Below, one piece after another: positions 1 through 8,099 of a stretch of DNA of 64,000 nt. The translations under genes and the position numbers were made by a program. The notes under the pieces are model-generated. The model saw nothing but the letters and a program-made list of their open reading frames with translations. It was not told the origin of the DNA and made no database searches. Every line of letters starts with the position of its first letter. The stretch's first letter is position 1. Source of the DNA: Alicyclobacillus mali (GTDB taxonomy: Bacteria; Bacillota; Bacilli; Alicyclobacillales; Alicyclobacillaceae); the NCBI RefSeq assembly GCF_017329565.1, contig NZ_JAFMTT010000014.1. One strand, given 5' to 3'.

Positions 1-160
1 GGTACGTCGCGATGTCGCGCGGATCTTGATCGTCGTAGAGATGATGGACGCGATCGAAGGAGAACAAATGGGCGTCGGCTAGTGGATTTCCGGTCGGCGC
101 CTCGTATACCGTACACTTCAAGGAGAACTCGCCCCTTTGCTCCACCCAAAATGGCCACAC
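1..160 (-). CDS. 5' end of an unrecognised gene running off the left edge
   Basis: An open frame on the minus strand runs without a stop from a GTG at 160 (alternative GTG at 145) to the edge of the window. The translation reads like protein, with segments such as EFSLKCTVYEAPTGNPLAD and LFSFDRVHHLYDD, and its codons are GC-rich in third position. The other frames here give arginine-rich shadow peptides. No clear Shine-Dalgarno site precedes either start. It would be transcribed divergently from the SDR gene. I do not recognise the family. Confidence 0.45.
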   Translation of the reverse strand, partial: MWPFWVEQRGEFSLKCTVYEAPTGNPLADAHLFSFDRVHHLYDDQDPRDIATY

Positions 161-215
161 TCATCATAACAACCGGGGCTAGGGATGTAAAACCGTAAGG
201 AGTTGAGGAAACCTC

Positions 216-965
216 ATGGCGCAGGGAGCGTTTTCGGATCGAGTCGCCATCGTGACGGGCGCCTCGGGCGGCATTGGACGGGCCGTTGCGCTGGAACTGG
301 CGGGCCAGGGCGCGAGGGTGGTATGCGGGTACTACACGGGGCGGGATGAGGCGGAGCGAACCGTCGCCGAATGCGAGCGGCTTGGTGCCGAAGCGCTCGC
401 CGTGCAGGCGGATCTGTCAAAAGAAGAAGAGGCCAGACGCCTCGTCATGGAGGCCACGCAGTTCGGAACGCCGACGCTTGTCGTGCACGCTGCGGGCGGT
501 GACGCGCGGGCGCTCGCGCACGAGATGCCGACGGATGCTTGGCGCCACGTCATCGACGAGCATCTGTCCTCGGCGTTCTATTTAACCAAAGCTGCGTTTC
601 CACACCTACGGCGATCTCGCCAGGCCGCCTGCGTCTTGATCTCATCCGTCTACGGTCTGCACGGCGCCGCGATGGAAGGCGCGTATGCCGCGGCCAAAGG
701 GGGGATCATCGCCTGGATGAAGTCACTGGCACGCGAGTGGGCTTCCATTCCCGTGCGCATGAACGCCATCGCGCCAGGCCCGATTGAGACGAAGATGTTG
801 AGGCACCTGGCCCCCGACGAGCGCGAATCACTCGAGCGAGAAATTCCGCTCGGGCGCATGGGCCGTGCCGAGGAAGTGGCGGCGGCCGTGTCCTTTCTCT
901 TGAGTCCAAGGGCTTCGTACATCACCGGCCAGGTTCTCGCGGTGGATGGGGGCTGGATGAGCTAA
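216..965 (+). CDS. SDR-family 3-oxoacyl-ACP reductase-like oxidoreductase
   Basis: A short-chain dehydrogenase/reductase of 249 residues, the usual length. The N-terminal cofactor loop TGASGGIG starts at about residue 15. The catalytic set is visible as the S of LISSVYG and the YxxxK of AYAAAKGG, and the C-terminus ends in the typical ITGQVLAVDGGWMS. It resembles FabG/YmfI proteins and so is probably an NAD(P)H-dependent reductase of a 3-oxoacyl or similar carbonyl substrate; the substrate cannot be read from sequence. The ATG follows AAGGAG at about 12 bases. The gene ends 2 bp from the stop of the convergent gerC-like gene, followed by a short hairpin and a run of seven T. Confidence 0.85.
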   Translation: MAQGAFSDRVAIVTGASGGIGRAVALELAGQGARVVCGYYTGRDEAERTVAECERLGAEALAVQADLSKEEEARRLVMEATQFGTPTLVVHAAGGDARALAHEMPTDAWRHVIDEHLSSAFYLTKAAFPHLRRSRQAACVLISSVYGLHGAAMEGAYAAAKGGIIAWMKSLAREWASIPVRMNAIAPGPIETKMLRHLAPDERESLEREIPLGRMGRAEEVAAAVSFLLSPRASYITGQVLAVDGGWMS

Positions 966-967
966 TC

Positions 968-2221
968 TCAGCTTTTTTTCTGAATCGGCTCGAGCTGCAC
1001 GCCGAATCTGCGCACGTGAATCTGCACGTCCACCTGGATCTTTGCAGTTTTGAGTTTCTCCTCCCACGGAAACGCGGCGAACTGCTGATAGGTCATGAAC
1101 TGGCTTCGGATGGCCTTCGAGACCGGAATGACATCCGCTTGGTCATGAACAAGAAGCCGGTTCAACAAGCGCTCCATGCGCTCCGACACCTGCTTATCGA
1201 GCTCCGCTTCGAGCTTCTGGCGGGCTGCGGGATCGGCGTAGTTGCGTGCCGACGAGATGTTGATCACGTCCGCGTCCACCGGCACGTGCGCCGTGATCGC
1301 CAGCGGGTTGGACAGCTTGACCTGATACTCGGCTGGCCGCTCCTTGTGAAGTTCAAGGCCAATGTCCCGGTCCGGAGCCTCGGGATCTTGCAGGGTGAGC
1401 GTGGCGTGGTGTACGCCGCCCTGCAGGAGTCGCAGGTAGAGGCAGTCCTTCCCGGTCACCTCGTCGACCATCCTATCCTCCCGGAAGATGGCAGCGCCCA
1501 TCCAGTCGACGGGGTTGCCGCCTTTCCGGCGGACGTCTCCAGCGCGATACGACAGTCCAGGCGAATCCGGCATCTCGCCCTTTTCGGCGTTCTGGTTCAC
1601 CGCAAACATCGGCGCCATGGCGTCCTCGTGCGGATTTTCCATGCCATCGATGAGGTACTGAATTGGGCACACGGGTGCAATCCCCGTCCGCTGCGACACG
1701 AGAGCTACGCCGTCGGCGATGCGCGTGAGGGCGGAGTCAAGCATCGGTTGGAAAGCCTTTATCGATTCGCTGGCCTTGCCCTTGGACACGGAGACGGGCA
1801 CTGTCCTGCGGAATTCTCGATAGCGCGTGAGAGCCTCGATATACGGCTCCACGCCCTCTTTCGCTAGGTCTTCGCCGAACACGATGAGCGACAGGTGGGA
1901 GAACGTAATGGATCGCTCCACGGATCCGTTGGCGATCATCATCGCTTCCGGGATGCTGCGCGCCCGCACCGTGATTGGCTCCTTGCCGGCCAGAGGCTGT
2001 TCTCCAGAGTGCGAACTCGCCCCGGTAGGGTTGACCGGCTGAGCAATCCGAAACGTGCAATCGATCAGGCCACCAGGCGCCTTGTCGACACCGAGCACGC
2101 TGACGAACGCCTGCTGCTCCAGTTCCTGGCGATCATAGCAGCCTGTCGTGGCCAACGGCGCGAAGATGGCCAATCCCAGCGTCAGCCATCGGGACGCGGC
2201 GCACGACCACCGGAGCTTCAT
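968..2221 (-). CDS. Ger(x)C-family spore germination lipoprotein
   Basis: This is the C-subunit type of the GerA/B/K nutrient receptors, a lipoprotein on the spore inner membrane. The signal peptide has a hydrophobic stretch and the lipobox TTGC, giving a mature protein starting CYDRQELEQQAF, a typical GerC beginning. I chose the ATG at 2221 because AGAGGA lies six bases upstream; ATGs at 2227 and 2239 are in frame but crowd their ribosome sites. At about 417 residues it is near the family norm. GerC genes usually sit in an A-B-C operon, but here there is no GerA or GerB partner next to it, so it is an orphan or works with subunits encoded elsewhere. Confidence 0.88.
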   Translation of the reverse strand: MKLRWSCAASRWLTLGLAIFAPLATTGCYDRQELEQQAFVSVLGVDKAPGGLIDCTFRIAQPVNPTGASSHSGEQPLAGKEPITVRARSIPEAMMIANGSVERSITFSHLSLIVFGEDLAKEGVEPYIEALTRYREFRRTVPVSVSKGKASESIKAFQPMLDSALTRIADGVALVSQRTGIAPVCPIQYLIDGMENPHEDAMAPMFAVNQNAEKGEMPDSPGLSYRAGDVRRKGGNPVDWMGAAIFREDRMVDEVTGKDCLYLRLLQGGVHHATLTLQDPEAPDRDIGLELHKERPAEYQVKLSNPLAITAHVPVDADVINISSARNYADPAARQKLEAELDKQVSERMERLLNRLLVHDQADVIPVSKAIRSQFMTYQQFAAFPWEEKLKTAKIQVDVQIHVRRFGVQLEPIQKKS

Positions 2222-2360
2222 CCGCATTCCTCTCACCATCCTCGCTCGTAGGATGGCTCGTGGCCTTGCATTCCATGCGCGGCCACCTGGCCTGCACCCC
2301 GCTGCGATCCGTTCCCGACTGCCGCTTCATGCACGGCCGAATCGTCGAAACTGGTGCATG

Positions 2361-2392
2361 AGAAAAAGGAGCAAGCCTACTCAGCCTGCTCC
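2361..2392 (-). terminator. Rho-independent terminator overlapping the rsfA stop codon
   Basis: On the minus strand GGAGCAGGC and GCTTGCTCC form a nine-pair stem (one G.U) with a seven-base loop, followed directly by TTTTTCTC. The rsfA stop codon TAG lies in the loop. Confidence 0.8.
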
Positions 2393-3042
2393 ATGCGCTC
2401 TCCTGACGTAATGCGTTCCAAATTGCCATATTCGTCGATACGATACATGAACCCCTCGGCGAATTTTGGACCAATTAAGTCGTCATCCAGAACAGCCGCC
2501 TTGCGCGCGCGCTCCATAATCTCGACGAGCGCCCGGTAATCCCGCGCCACAGCTTCGTGGGTGGACTTCAGGTCGCGCAGTTCCTCGCACACCTGCTTGT
2601 ACTGGGCTTCGAGCGACTCGTATTTCGCGCGCATCTCGCTCAACTGTCGCTCGGCGCTGCGCCAGCGCGAAGCCCATTCCTGCGCGGTGTTCTTCTCCTG
2701 GCGCAGGAACCGGAGCACCTGCGCCCACGTCATCAGCGTCGCGGTCGGGTGATCCGCGTCTCCTCCCTCGAGCTGCGCCTGCACGCGCTGCGACTTGTTC
2801 TTCTTGCGCTCTTCCTTCGCCAGTTCAATGCGATAGCGCTGTTGTTTCCGAACACACGCATTCCACCGGAAACCACAGGCGGCTGCCGTACGACCTAAGC
2901 GCCTCGCCGCTTCGTTGAACCCAGCCAACTGGGTGCTACCTTGTTTGATGTGTTTCAGGACGATCTCCGCTAGAATCTCGTCGTCCTCCGTCGTCCACGC
3001 GTCTTGGCGCATCGCCCTGTCTTTCTGTCTCGTCTCGCTCAT
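2377..3042 (-). CDS. rsfA: RsfA-family prespore transcription regulator
   Basis: The N-terminal segment RQDAWTTEDDEILAEIVLKH and the following GSTQL...LGRTAAACGFRWN are the hallmark Myb/SANT-like DNA-binding region of RsfA, the prespore-specific regulator of the sigma-F regulon in Bacillus. The second half is basic and then coiled-coil-like (about residues 115-175), as in the family. The start is not fixed: ATG at 3042 is the first, and ATG at 3012 begins right before the conserved MRQDAW. It stands alone, has a perfect palindrome 36 bp upstream of the first start, and ends inside its own terminator. Together with the GerC gene it marks the organism as an endospore former. Confidence 0.88.
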   Translation of the reverse strand: MSETRQKDRAMRQDAWTTEDDEILAEIVLKHIKQGSTQLAGFNEAARRLGRTAAACGFRWNACVRKQQRYRIELAKEERKKNKSQRVQAQLEGGDADHPTATLMTWAQVLRFLRQEKNTAQEWASRWRSAERQLSEMRAKYESLEAQYKQVCEELRDLKSTHEAVARDYRALVEIMERARKAAVLDDDLIGPKFAEGFMYRIDEYGNLERITSGERMEQAE

Positions 3043-3077
3043 CGCGTTTCACCGGCCTTTCAAAACGATGGTCGTCA

Positions 3078-3094
3078 GTCGGAATTATTCCGAC
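3078..3094. promoter_or_regulatory. Perfect palindrome upstream of rsfA
   Basis: GTCGGAAT and ATTCCGAC are perfect inverted arms around one base. The dyad lies in the rsfA promoter/leader region, so an operator (possibly autoregulatory) is plausible. No consensus for RsfA is known to me. Confidence 0.35.
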
Positions 3095-3154
3095 GCTACC
3101 ATTTGTTATTCCCACCGGCGAGGAGACTTAAACAGAGGCTGGGCAAAAGGGGCG

Positions 3155-3400
3155 CTACGGCTCGGCGCGATCGGCCGAACGAATCCTGCGCCATCCGCGG
3201 CGCCGGTAGATATACGGCGATTTTGCGCCCACGTATTCGATCACGACCCGCGGCGGTCGGTCAAAGAGCGGCTTTCGGCGGATGGCCCGCCAGGCCAACC
3301 TGCCGAGGTACAAGGCGCGCGTGAGGCGCGAAGCGTTCCACAAGGCATAGGCGGTCGACGCCACTCGGAACAGCCGAAATGCCAGCCGAAGCCATCGCAT
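3155..3400 (-). CDS. Small basic hypothetical protein downstream of thiI
   Basis: Eighty-one residues beginning MRWLRLAFRLFRVASTAY, Arg-rich and amphipathic, without recognised domains. The ATG at 3400 has a good ribosome site (GGAGGG, eight bases), which is the main reason to believe in it. It starts 24 bp after the thiI stop and would be the last gene of the desulfurase-thiI unit. Its cationic N-terminus could contact membrane or RNA, but no function is assigned. A chance open frame is not excluded. Confidence 0.5.
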   Translation of the reverse strand: MRWLRLAFRLFRVASTAYALWNASRLTRALYLGRLAWRAIRRKPLFDRPPRVVIEYVGAKSPYIYRRRGWRRIRSADRAEP

Positions 3401-3424
3401 CGCAAGCCCTCCAAGTATCACGAC

Positions 3425-4627
3425 TTACAGATAGGTTGCGCTCGCACCGAAAACCTCATCCGCCGTCACGAGCTTCTCTTCGCGAGACGTCACCGCATCC
3501 GCAATGAGATGCTCCACGTCCATGCGGGCTTCCGCCCGCTCCAAATCGTGCAGCTTCGGATTCGTCTTGGGATGCTTCGGCGCAAACAGCGAGCAGCAGT
3601 CATCAAACGGGAGAATCGAAATGTCGTACGTGCCCATCCGCTTGGCGAGTTCGATAATCTCGAGCTTGTCCTCCGCGATGAGCGGCCGCAGGATGGTATG
3701 ATCCGTGGCGCGATCGACGGCGTTCAAGGCCGCAAGCGTTTGGCTCGCAACCTGGCCCAGACTGTCGCCCGTCACGAGCGCGCCTGCACCCACTTCTTCC
3801 GCGATCTTTGCTGCTGCGCGAACCATCATCCGGCGGAGCAGGATGGTCTTGAGTCCCTCGGGCGCAGCGCGCTGGATTTCAGCCTGAATGGCCGTGACCG
3901 AGACCAGATGCAACTTCATGGGCCCGCCCCACTTCGTGAGGACGGCTGCGAGATCTTCCACCTTTTGCTGCGCTCGCTCGCTGGTGAACGGAAAGCTGTG
4001 AAAGTGAACGAGTTCAAGTTCCAAGCCGCGCTTCATCGCCTTCCAAGCGGCCACCGGGCTGTCGATACCACCGGAGAGCAGCACGAGGCCCTTCCCGCTC
4101 ATTCCGACCGGGAAGCCGCCGAGCCCAGGCACGCGGCTCGGATACACGTACGCGGCAGACTTGCGCACGTCAACCTCAATCACCACCTCTGGACGGTGGA
4201 CGTCCACGCGAATGTGCGGCAATGCGCGCAGCACGGCCGCTCCGACAGCTTTCTGCAGCGCCGGGCTGTCGAGCGGAAACCCCTTGAACCCCCGCCGAGC
4301 CTCGACCTTGAACGTGGACTTGTCCATAAGTTCCCGCTTGCCCACCTCGACGGCTGTCTGTTGGATGGCAGCCAGATCGAGCGGCGCGACTGCGACGGGC
4401 GAGATGGAAGAGATGCCGAACACCTGCTGCAGCTTTTGCAACGTCGCATCGACGGGAGCTCCGTTCAATTGAACCACGATGCGCTGCTGGCTGCGCGCAA
4501 CCTTTACCTCCGGCCAAGCGGACAGCGCGCGCCGCACGTTGCGCTCCAAAAGCTGTTCCATCTCGGCGCGGTTGGCGCCTTTTGTCGTCAGTTCGCCATA
4601 TCGGATCAAAAGATGATCGTATAACAA
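3425..4627 (-). CDS. thiI: tRNA uracil 4-sulfurtransferase ThiI
   Basis: ThiI activates U8 of tRNA by adenylation and inserts sulfur to make 4-thiouridine; it can also feed sulfur to thiazole synthesis. The 400 residues hold the N-terminal ferredoxin-like/THUMP region (to about 165) and the PP-loop SGGIDS at 185-190, followed by the ThiI segment. Like B. subtilis ThiI it ends there and lacks the C-terminal rhodanese domain of the E. coli enzyme. It starts 12 bp after a cysteine desulfurase gene, the same arrangement as nifZ-thiI of B. subtilis, where the desulfurase hands persulfide directly to ThiI and so replaces the rhodanese domain. Confidence 0.95.
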   Translation of the reverse strand: MLYDHLLIRYGELTTKGANRAEMEQLLERNVRRALSAWPEVKVARSQQRIVVQLNGAPVDATLQKLQQVFGISSISPVAVAPLDLAAIQQTAVEVGKRELMDKSTFKVEARRGFKGFPLDSPALQKAVGAAVLRALPHIRVDVHRPEVVIEVDVRKSAAYVYPSRVPGLGGFPVGMSGKGLVLLSGGIDSPVAAWKAMKRGLELELVHFHSFPFTSERAQQKVEDLAAVLTKWGGPMKLHLVSVTAIQAEIQRAAPEGLKTILLRRMMVRAAAKIAEEVGAGALVTGDSLGQVASQTLAALNAVDRATDHTILRPLIAEDKLEIIELAKRMGTYDISILPFDDCCSLFAPKHPKTNPKLHDLERAEARMDVEHLIADAVTSREEKLVTADEVFGASATYL

Positions 4628-4639
4628 GTTCAGATCCTC

Positions 4640-5788
4640 CTACCGAATGCCTAGCGCTTGTTTCAGCCACGTCGTCCGCTCACGCACGATCTCCAGCGCG
4701 CTCTCGATTTCCGACGTTCGAGTGCCAGGATGCCATGAGAACCGAATCGCCGCAAGTGCCAATTCAGGTTTCACGCCCATGGCGGTCAACACGTGACTCG
4801 GCTCCCGGCCGTGTTTCCCACTCGAACACGCGCTTCCAGCCGAGACATACAACCCCTTTTCCTCAAACGCGTGCACCAAGATCTCTCCGCGCGCGCCGGG
4901 CAAGGCTGCGCAGAGGATATAGGGCGAGTGATGACGAGGGCTCATGATCACATAACCCAGTTGCTCGAGCCCGCGCGCAAGGCGCTCTCTCTTCTGCTCC
5001 GCGTCCGCGTCGCTCTCCATGTCGCGGATTGCATGAGCTGCCGCTTCGCCGAACGACAGCGCCCCGAGAACGTTTTCCGTGCCGGATCGCAACCCGAATT
5101 CCTGACCGCCCCCGACGACATGCGGCTTGAGGCGAAGACTTGCATGGACATAAAGCGCACCGGTTCCCTTCAAGGCTCCCAGTTTGTGCCCCGAAGCGGC
5201 ATAAAGGTGGATCCGTGCGCCGCTGATGGAGACCGGGATTTTTCCGAGCGCCTGTGTCCCATCGACGTGCAACACCGCCTTGGGATACGCTCGCAGCCCG
5301 TCCGCCACCTGCTCCACGGGTAGAACTGCTCCGGTCTCGTTGTTGACATGCATGATGGAGACCAAAATCGTGTCGTCGCGCACGTGGCGCAGCACCTCTT
5401 CCGCCGAGACATCGCCGCGTCGATCTGGGTGCACATACGAGACCTCAAAACCCTCTCGCTCGAGATCCGCCATCGCCTCACGGACCGCGGGATGCTCGAT
5501 GGCCGTGGTCACGATGTGACGGCCGCGTTGGGTATAGGCCCGAGCGACGCCGTAGATGGCGAGGTTGTTGGCCTCCGTGCCCCCGCCCGTGAAGACAAGG
5601 CGGCCGTCTCGCGCGCCGAGGCTGTGCATGAGTTGCTCCCTCGCGTGCCGCAGGGCGCGTTCAGCGCGCATGCCCATCCGGTGGAGCGAGGACGGATTCC
5701 CGTACAACTCCAACCACTCGGACACCCGTACCCGCACCTCGGGGCGCACCGGCGCGGTCGCTGCGTAGTCGAAATACAGCTCGTCCAT
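4640..5788 (-). CDS. Cysteine desulfurase (NifS/NifZ-like), sulfur donor for ThiI
   Basis: A PLP enzyme that removes sulfur from cysteine as an enzyme-bound persulfide. The 382 residues include the PLP lysine in ASGHKLGALKG (K202) and the persulfide cysteine in SAGSACSSGKHG (C321). The start ATG at 5788 begins MDELYFDYAATAPV, exactly where the family begins, with AGGAGGG upstream; an open frame reaching back to 6163 only overlaps clpP. It is directly upstream of thiI, so the likely role is ThiI-dedicated sulfur donation, as for NifZ of B. subtilis, rather than general Fe-S cluster assembly. Confidence 0.93.
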   Translation of the reverse strand: MDELYFDYAATAPVRPEVRVRVSEWLELYGNPSSLHRMGMRAERALRHAREQLMHSLGARDGRLVFTGGGTEANNLAIYGVARAYTQRGRHIVTTAIEHPAVREAMADLEREGFEVSYVHPDRRGDVSAEEVLRHVRDDTILVSIMHVNNETGAVLPVEQVADGLRAYPKAVLHVDGTQALGKIPVSISGARIHLYAASGHKLGALKGTGALYVHASLRLKPHVVGGGQEFGLRSGTENVLGALSFGEAAAHAIRDMESDADAEQKRERLARGLEQLGYVIMSPRHHSPYILCAALPGARGEILVHAFEEKGLYVSAGSACSSGKHGREPSHVLTAMGVKPELALAAIRFSWHPGTRTSEIESALEIVRERTTWLKQALGIR

Positions 5789-5812
5789 CACCTCAATCCC
5801 TCCTAAAGCCAG

Positions 5813-5842
5813 ACGGCCGAGGCACCGACGCGCCTCGGCCGT
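5813..5842 (-). terminator. Hairpin after clpP
   Basis: ACGGCCGAGGC and GCCTCGGCCGT form an 11-bp perfect stem with an eight-base loop in the short gap between clpP and the desulfurase gene. A strong U-run is missing on the minus strand, so it may attenuate rather than stop transcription. Confidence 0.5.
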
Positions 5843-5856
5843 GAGCGGATTCTGTG

Positions 5857-6435
5857 TCAGCGGTAGATGACCTCGTCGATCAACCCGTACGCCTTCGCTT
5901 CCTCCGCCGACATGAAGTTGTCGCGATCCGTATCCTGCGCGACTCGCTCCAGCGGTTGCCCTGTCCGTTCCGCCAAGATGTGGTTGAGGCGTTCCCGCGT
6001 CTTCAGGATATGCCGGGCGTGGATCTCGATATCCGAAGCCTGGCCCCTTGCGCCCCCGAGCGGCTGATGGATCATCACCTCGGAGTTCGGCAGCGCGTAG
6101 CGCTTGCCCTTCGCGCCAGCCGCCAGCAGAACCGCTGCCATGCTCGCTGCCATGCCAACGCACATCGTGCTCACATCGGGCTTGATGTGCTGCATGGTAT
6201 CATATATGGCGAGGCCTGCCGACACCGATCCTCCCGGACTGTTGATATACATCTGAATGTCCTTTTCCGGATCATCCGCGGCGAGGAACAGAAGCTGCGC
6301 CACTACCGCGTTCGCCACGTCATCGTCGATGGGTGTCCCCAGGAAGATGATCCGGTCCTTCAGCAGACGCGAGTAAATGTCGTAGCTGCGCTCCCCTCTC
6401 GACGTCTGCTCGATCACGTACGGGATGAGACTCAT
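5857..6435 (-). CDS. clpP: ATP-dependent Clp protease proteolytic subunit ClpP
   Basis: The serine peptidase that forms the double-heptamer chamber of ClpXP/ClpCP. All catalytic residues are present: S98 in GMAASMA, H123 in MIHQPLGG and D172 in DTDRDNF. At 192 residues it has normal length and no extra domain. AGGAGG lies nine bases before the ATG. A sigma-A promoter with an imperfect CtsR-like box is seen upstream, so heat-shock control through CtsR is plausible. Confidence 0.97.
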   Translation of the reverse strand: MSLIPYVIEQTSRGERSYDIYSRLLKDRIIFLGTPIDDDVANAVVAQLLFLAADDPEKDIQMYINSPGGSVSAGLAIYDTMQHIKPDVSTMCVGMAASMAAVLLAAGAKGKRYALPNSEVMIHQPLGGARGQASDIEIHARHILKTRERLNHILAERTGQPLERVAQDTDRDNFMSAEEAKAYGLIDEVIYR

Positions 6436-6475
6436 GCGCTCAAGCCTCCTTTTCGTCTACGGTACTACAATAACC

Positions 6476-6515
6476 ATTATGACACGACCTTGCCATTTCA
6501 TCAAGGTTAGTCAAA
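6476..6515 (-). promoter_or_regulatory. clpP promoter with CtsR-like half sites
   Basis: On the minus strand TTGATG, 17 bases, CATAAT match a sigma-A promoter. The -35 overlaps TTTGACTAACCTTGATG, which resembles the tandem heptads of CtsR operators (TTTGACY NTN TTTGACC). The first heptad fits well and the second poorly. Confidence 0.55.
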
Positions 6516-6608
6516 GTCAACAGGTTTTCCAGCACAGGAGGTTGCTCTCGGCATGCCGGCCCGCCTCACGCGGGATACTGTGGATATTCACGCGAGAGGA
6601 GGATGGTC

Positions 6609-7019
6609 ATGCAGCGCAACATTCACCCTGCGGATCGCTATCTGCGCCTGGCTGCTGGCGTCGCGAGTTTGTCGTCCGCCGTCTACGGCCGCCGACAATC
6701 TGCTTTCACCCGAGCCCTGCTCGCAGGGTTTGGCGCGATGAAAATTGCGGAAGCGATCTCAGGCTACTGTCCCATCAAGGCTTCGGTGGAACGGATGCCG
6801 AAATCCGGCGAACAGGCGGCGAGGGCAAGCCAATCGTGGATGCGACAAGCATCGGCGATCGCGCAGAAGGGCGTCGAGCGCCTGGTTGATCAAGCGCAAG
6901 GCACGGTGCAGCAGGCGGCCGATCGCGTCAAAACATCGGACACCCCCATTCCGGACGAAGTGGCGGAGTTCCTTGTGGAAGGCAGCAAACGCGAGCCAAG
7001 CGACGAGGACAACGCCTGA
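6609..7019 (+). CDS. DUF2892-type small membrane protein with helical tail
   Basis: The first 55 residues match the DUF2892 (YgaP membrane-part) pattern: an N-terminal RYLRLAAGVASLSSAVYG helix, a second hydrophobic helix, and the closing SGYCPIKAS where the family has a conserved Cys-Pro. The remaining 75 residues are a charged Ala/Gln-rich helix ending in an acidic tail. The ATG at 6609 is preferred over 6603 because the GAGGAGG site sits six bases upstream. In other proteins the domain accompanies rhodaneses, but here it stands alone. Function unknown. Confidence 0.7.
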   Translation: MQRNIHPADRYLRLAAGVASLSSAVYGRRQSAFTRALLAGFGAMKIAEAISGYCPIKASVERMPKSGEQAARASQSWMRQASAIAQKGVERLVDQAQGTVQQAADRVKTSDTPIPDEVAEFLVEGSKREPSDEDNA

Positions 7020-7024
7020 CACGC

Positions 7025-7060
7025 AAGAAGACAGCCACCGCGCGGGATGGCTGTCTTCTT
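7025..7060. terminator. Bidirectional terminator
   Basis: A 13-bp perfect stem (AAGAAGACAGCCA / TGGCTGTCTTCTT, loop 10) between two convergent genes. The arms carry TCTTCTT on one strand and AAGAAGA on the other, so it can serve both. Confidence 0.7.
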
Positions 7061-7084
7061 CGATGTGCACACGAGCGACGCGCA

Positions 7085-7285
7085 TCATTCCGCGCGCGCC
7101 CGCTGCAACACATCCTGTTGAGGAAGGAAGCGAACGCCGTATTTCCCATTGCGCAGACGATACACCTCGACCTGGGTCGGACGGGCGGATCGCCGAATCC
7201 GCTCGTCGGCTTCGACCCACATGACGGCACAATACGCCTCGAATTTGGTATCATATACGCCCGCGAAGTACACCCAATCGCCCAT
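7085..7285 (-). CDS. Small hypothetical protein
   Basis: A 66-residue protein starting MGDWVYFAGVYDTKFEAYCAV from the ATG at 7285, which has GGGAGGG upstream. An extension to 7357 has no ribosome site. The sequence alternates aromatic and charged residues and looks like a small alpha/beta fold. I do not recognise a family. It is convergent with the DUF2892 gene and shares its terminator. Confidence 0.55.
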   Translation of the reverse strand: MGDWVYFAGVYDTKFEAYCAVMWVEADERIRRSARPTQVEVYRLRNGKYGVRFLPQQDVLQRARAE

Positions 7286-7398
7286 GCGCCTTCCCTCCCT
7301 CTGCACGTAGTATGAGGCTCGGCCGGGCTGCGGACGCAGGGAATCGATGTGACGCATGGGAAAATGGCGTTCGCCTCATTTTCTTTCCGCGGGGCATT

Positions 7399-7407
7399 TG
7401 CTACAAT
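7399..7407 (+). promoter_or_regulatory. Extended -10 promoter for the IDEAL-domain gene
   Basis: TGcTACAAT is an extended -10 element about 150 bp before the gene. No good -35 lies 17 bp upstream. The leader also holds an 11-codon open frame ending seven bases before the start region, which I do not interpret. Confidence 0.4.
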
Positions 7408-7560
7408 ATTTGCACCACTTCGGTGGGGGCGAAGCGCCGGTCGGTGCACGACCTGTGGAACGCATTTGTATTCGAGCTTGTCCGTCAGAACGAGCGCGGT
7501 CGCGTGAAACCAGGCGTATGATCCGTCAGGAGGAAACTCCGGCAAAGGAGTGAACGCGCG

Positions 7561-8049
7561 ATGATGACGAAGGATGACATCCTGTTGCTCAAGACCAAAC
7601 TGCTCCCTCCCGGAGCAGAGGCCGTCATCGACTTCCTCGCTGCTCGCCACGGCCAACTGGAGTCGACGAACATCGTGCTGGAGAACGTGCCGCTGCTCAT
7701 CATCGGGCGTCACGGCATGATCGCCCGCCTGCCGCTGAACGGCCGCATCAAGAAGGTGAGCCAAGCGGAGGAAATCCTGCCTGCTCTCCAGGCGTATTTT
7801 AACAATGCTTCTTCGACAGACAAGTTGTTTGTCTTCATCAATCTACCGGAACTTCCGATTCCGCCGGAAGTGCAGCAAGTTCTGTCCGAGGTTGAGGCGC
7901 GAGCCATGCGGCGCGAGGAAATTCGGATGAAGATCGACCGCGCACTTGACGAGCGGAATCGAGAAGCCTTCGACCGCGCGGTGAAAGAACTGGAAGAGCT
8001 GATGCGAGAGGAAGACTCTGCCGTTGGTCCGGCGACGAGTGCCACGTAG
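7561..8049 (+). CDS. IDEAL-domain protein (YpiB-like C-terminus)
   Basis: 162 residues. The C-terminal part RREEIRMKIDRALDERNREA (about 114-133) and the following FDRAVKELEEL fit the IDEAL motif (L..IDxALdxrdxxaF..L..EL) found in Bacillus proteins such as YpiB and ComK-binding MecA partners. The N-terminal 100 residues look like a folded alpha/beta unit (LLIIGRHGMIARLPL) that I do not place. IDEAL segments bind other proteins, so a regulatory adaptor role is likely. AAAGGAG precedes the double ATG, so 7561 or 7564 could start. The YlbF-family gene follows about 50 bp downstream on the same strand. Confidence 0.65.
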   Translation: MMTKDDILLLKTKLLPPGAEAVIDFLAARHGQLESTNIVLENVPLLIIGRHGMIARLPLNGRIKKVSQAEEILPALQAYFNNASSTDKLFVFINLPELPIPPEVQQVLSEVEARAMRREEIRMKIDRALDERNREAFDRAVKELEELMREEDSAVGPATSAT

Positions 8050-8099
8050 GCGTATAGACATGCTTCTGCCCGGTAACGCTGCGGATGTGAGGTGATGAG

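Noticed and set aside
2915..4624. A 569-codon open frame opposite thiI and rsfA
   Set aside because: Antisense shadow with no protein-like pattern.
5789..6163. N-terminal extension of the cysteine desulfurase
   Set aside because: It overlaps clpP, has no ribosome site and is not part of the family.
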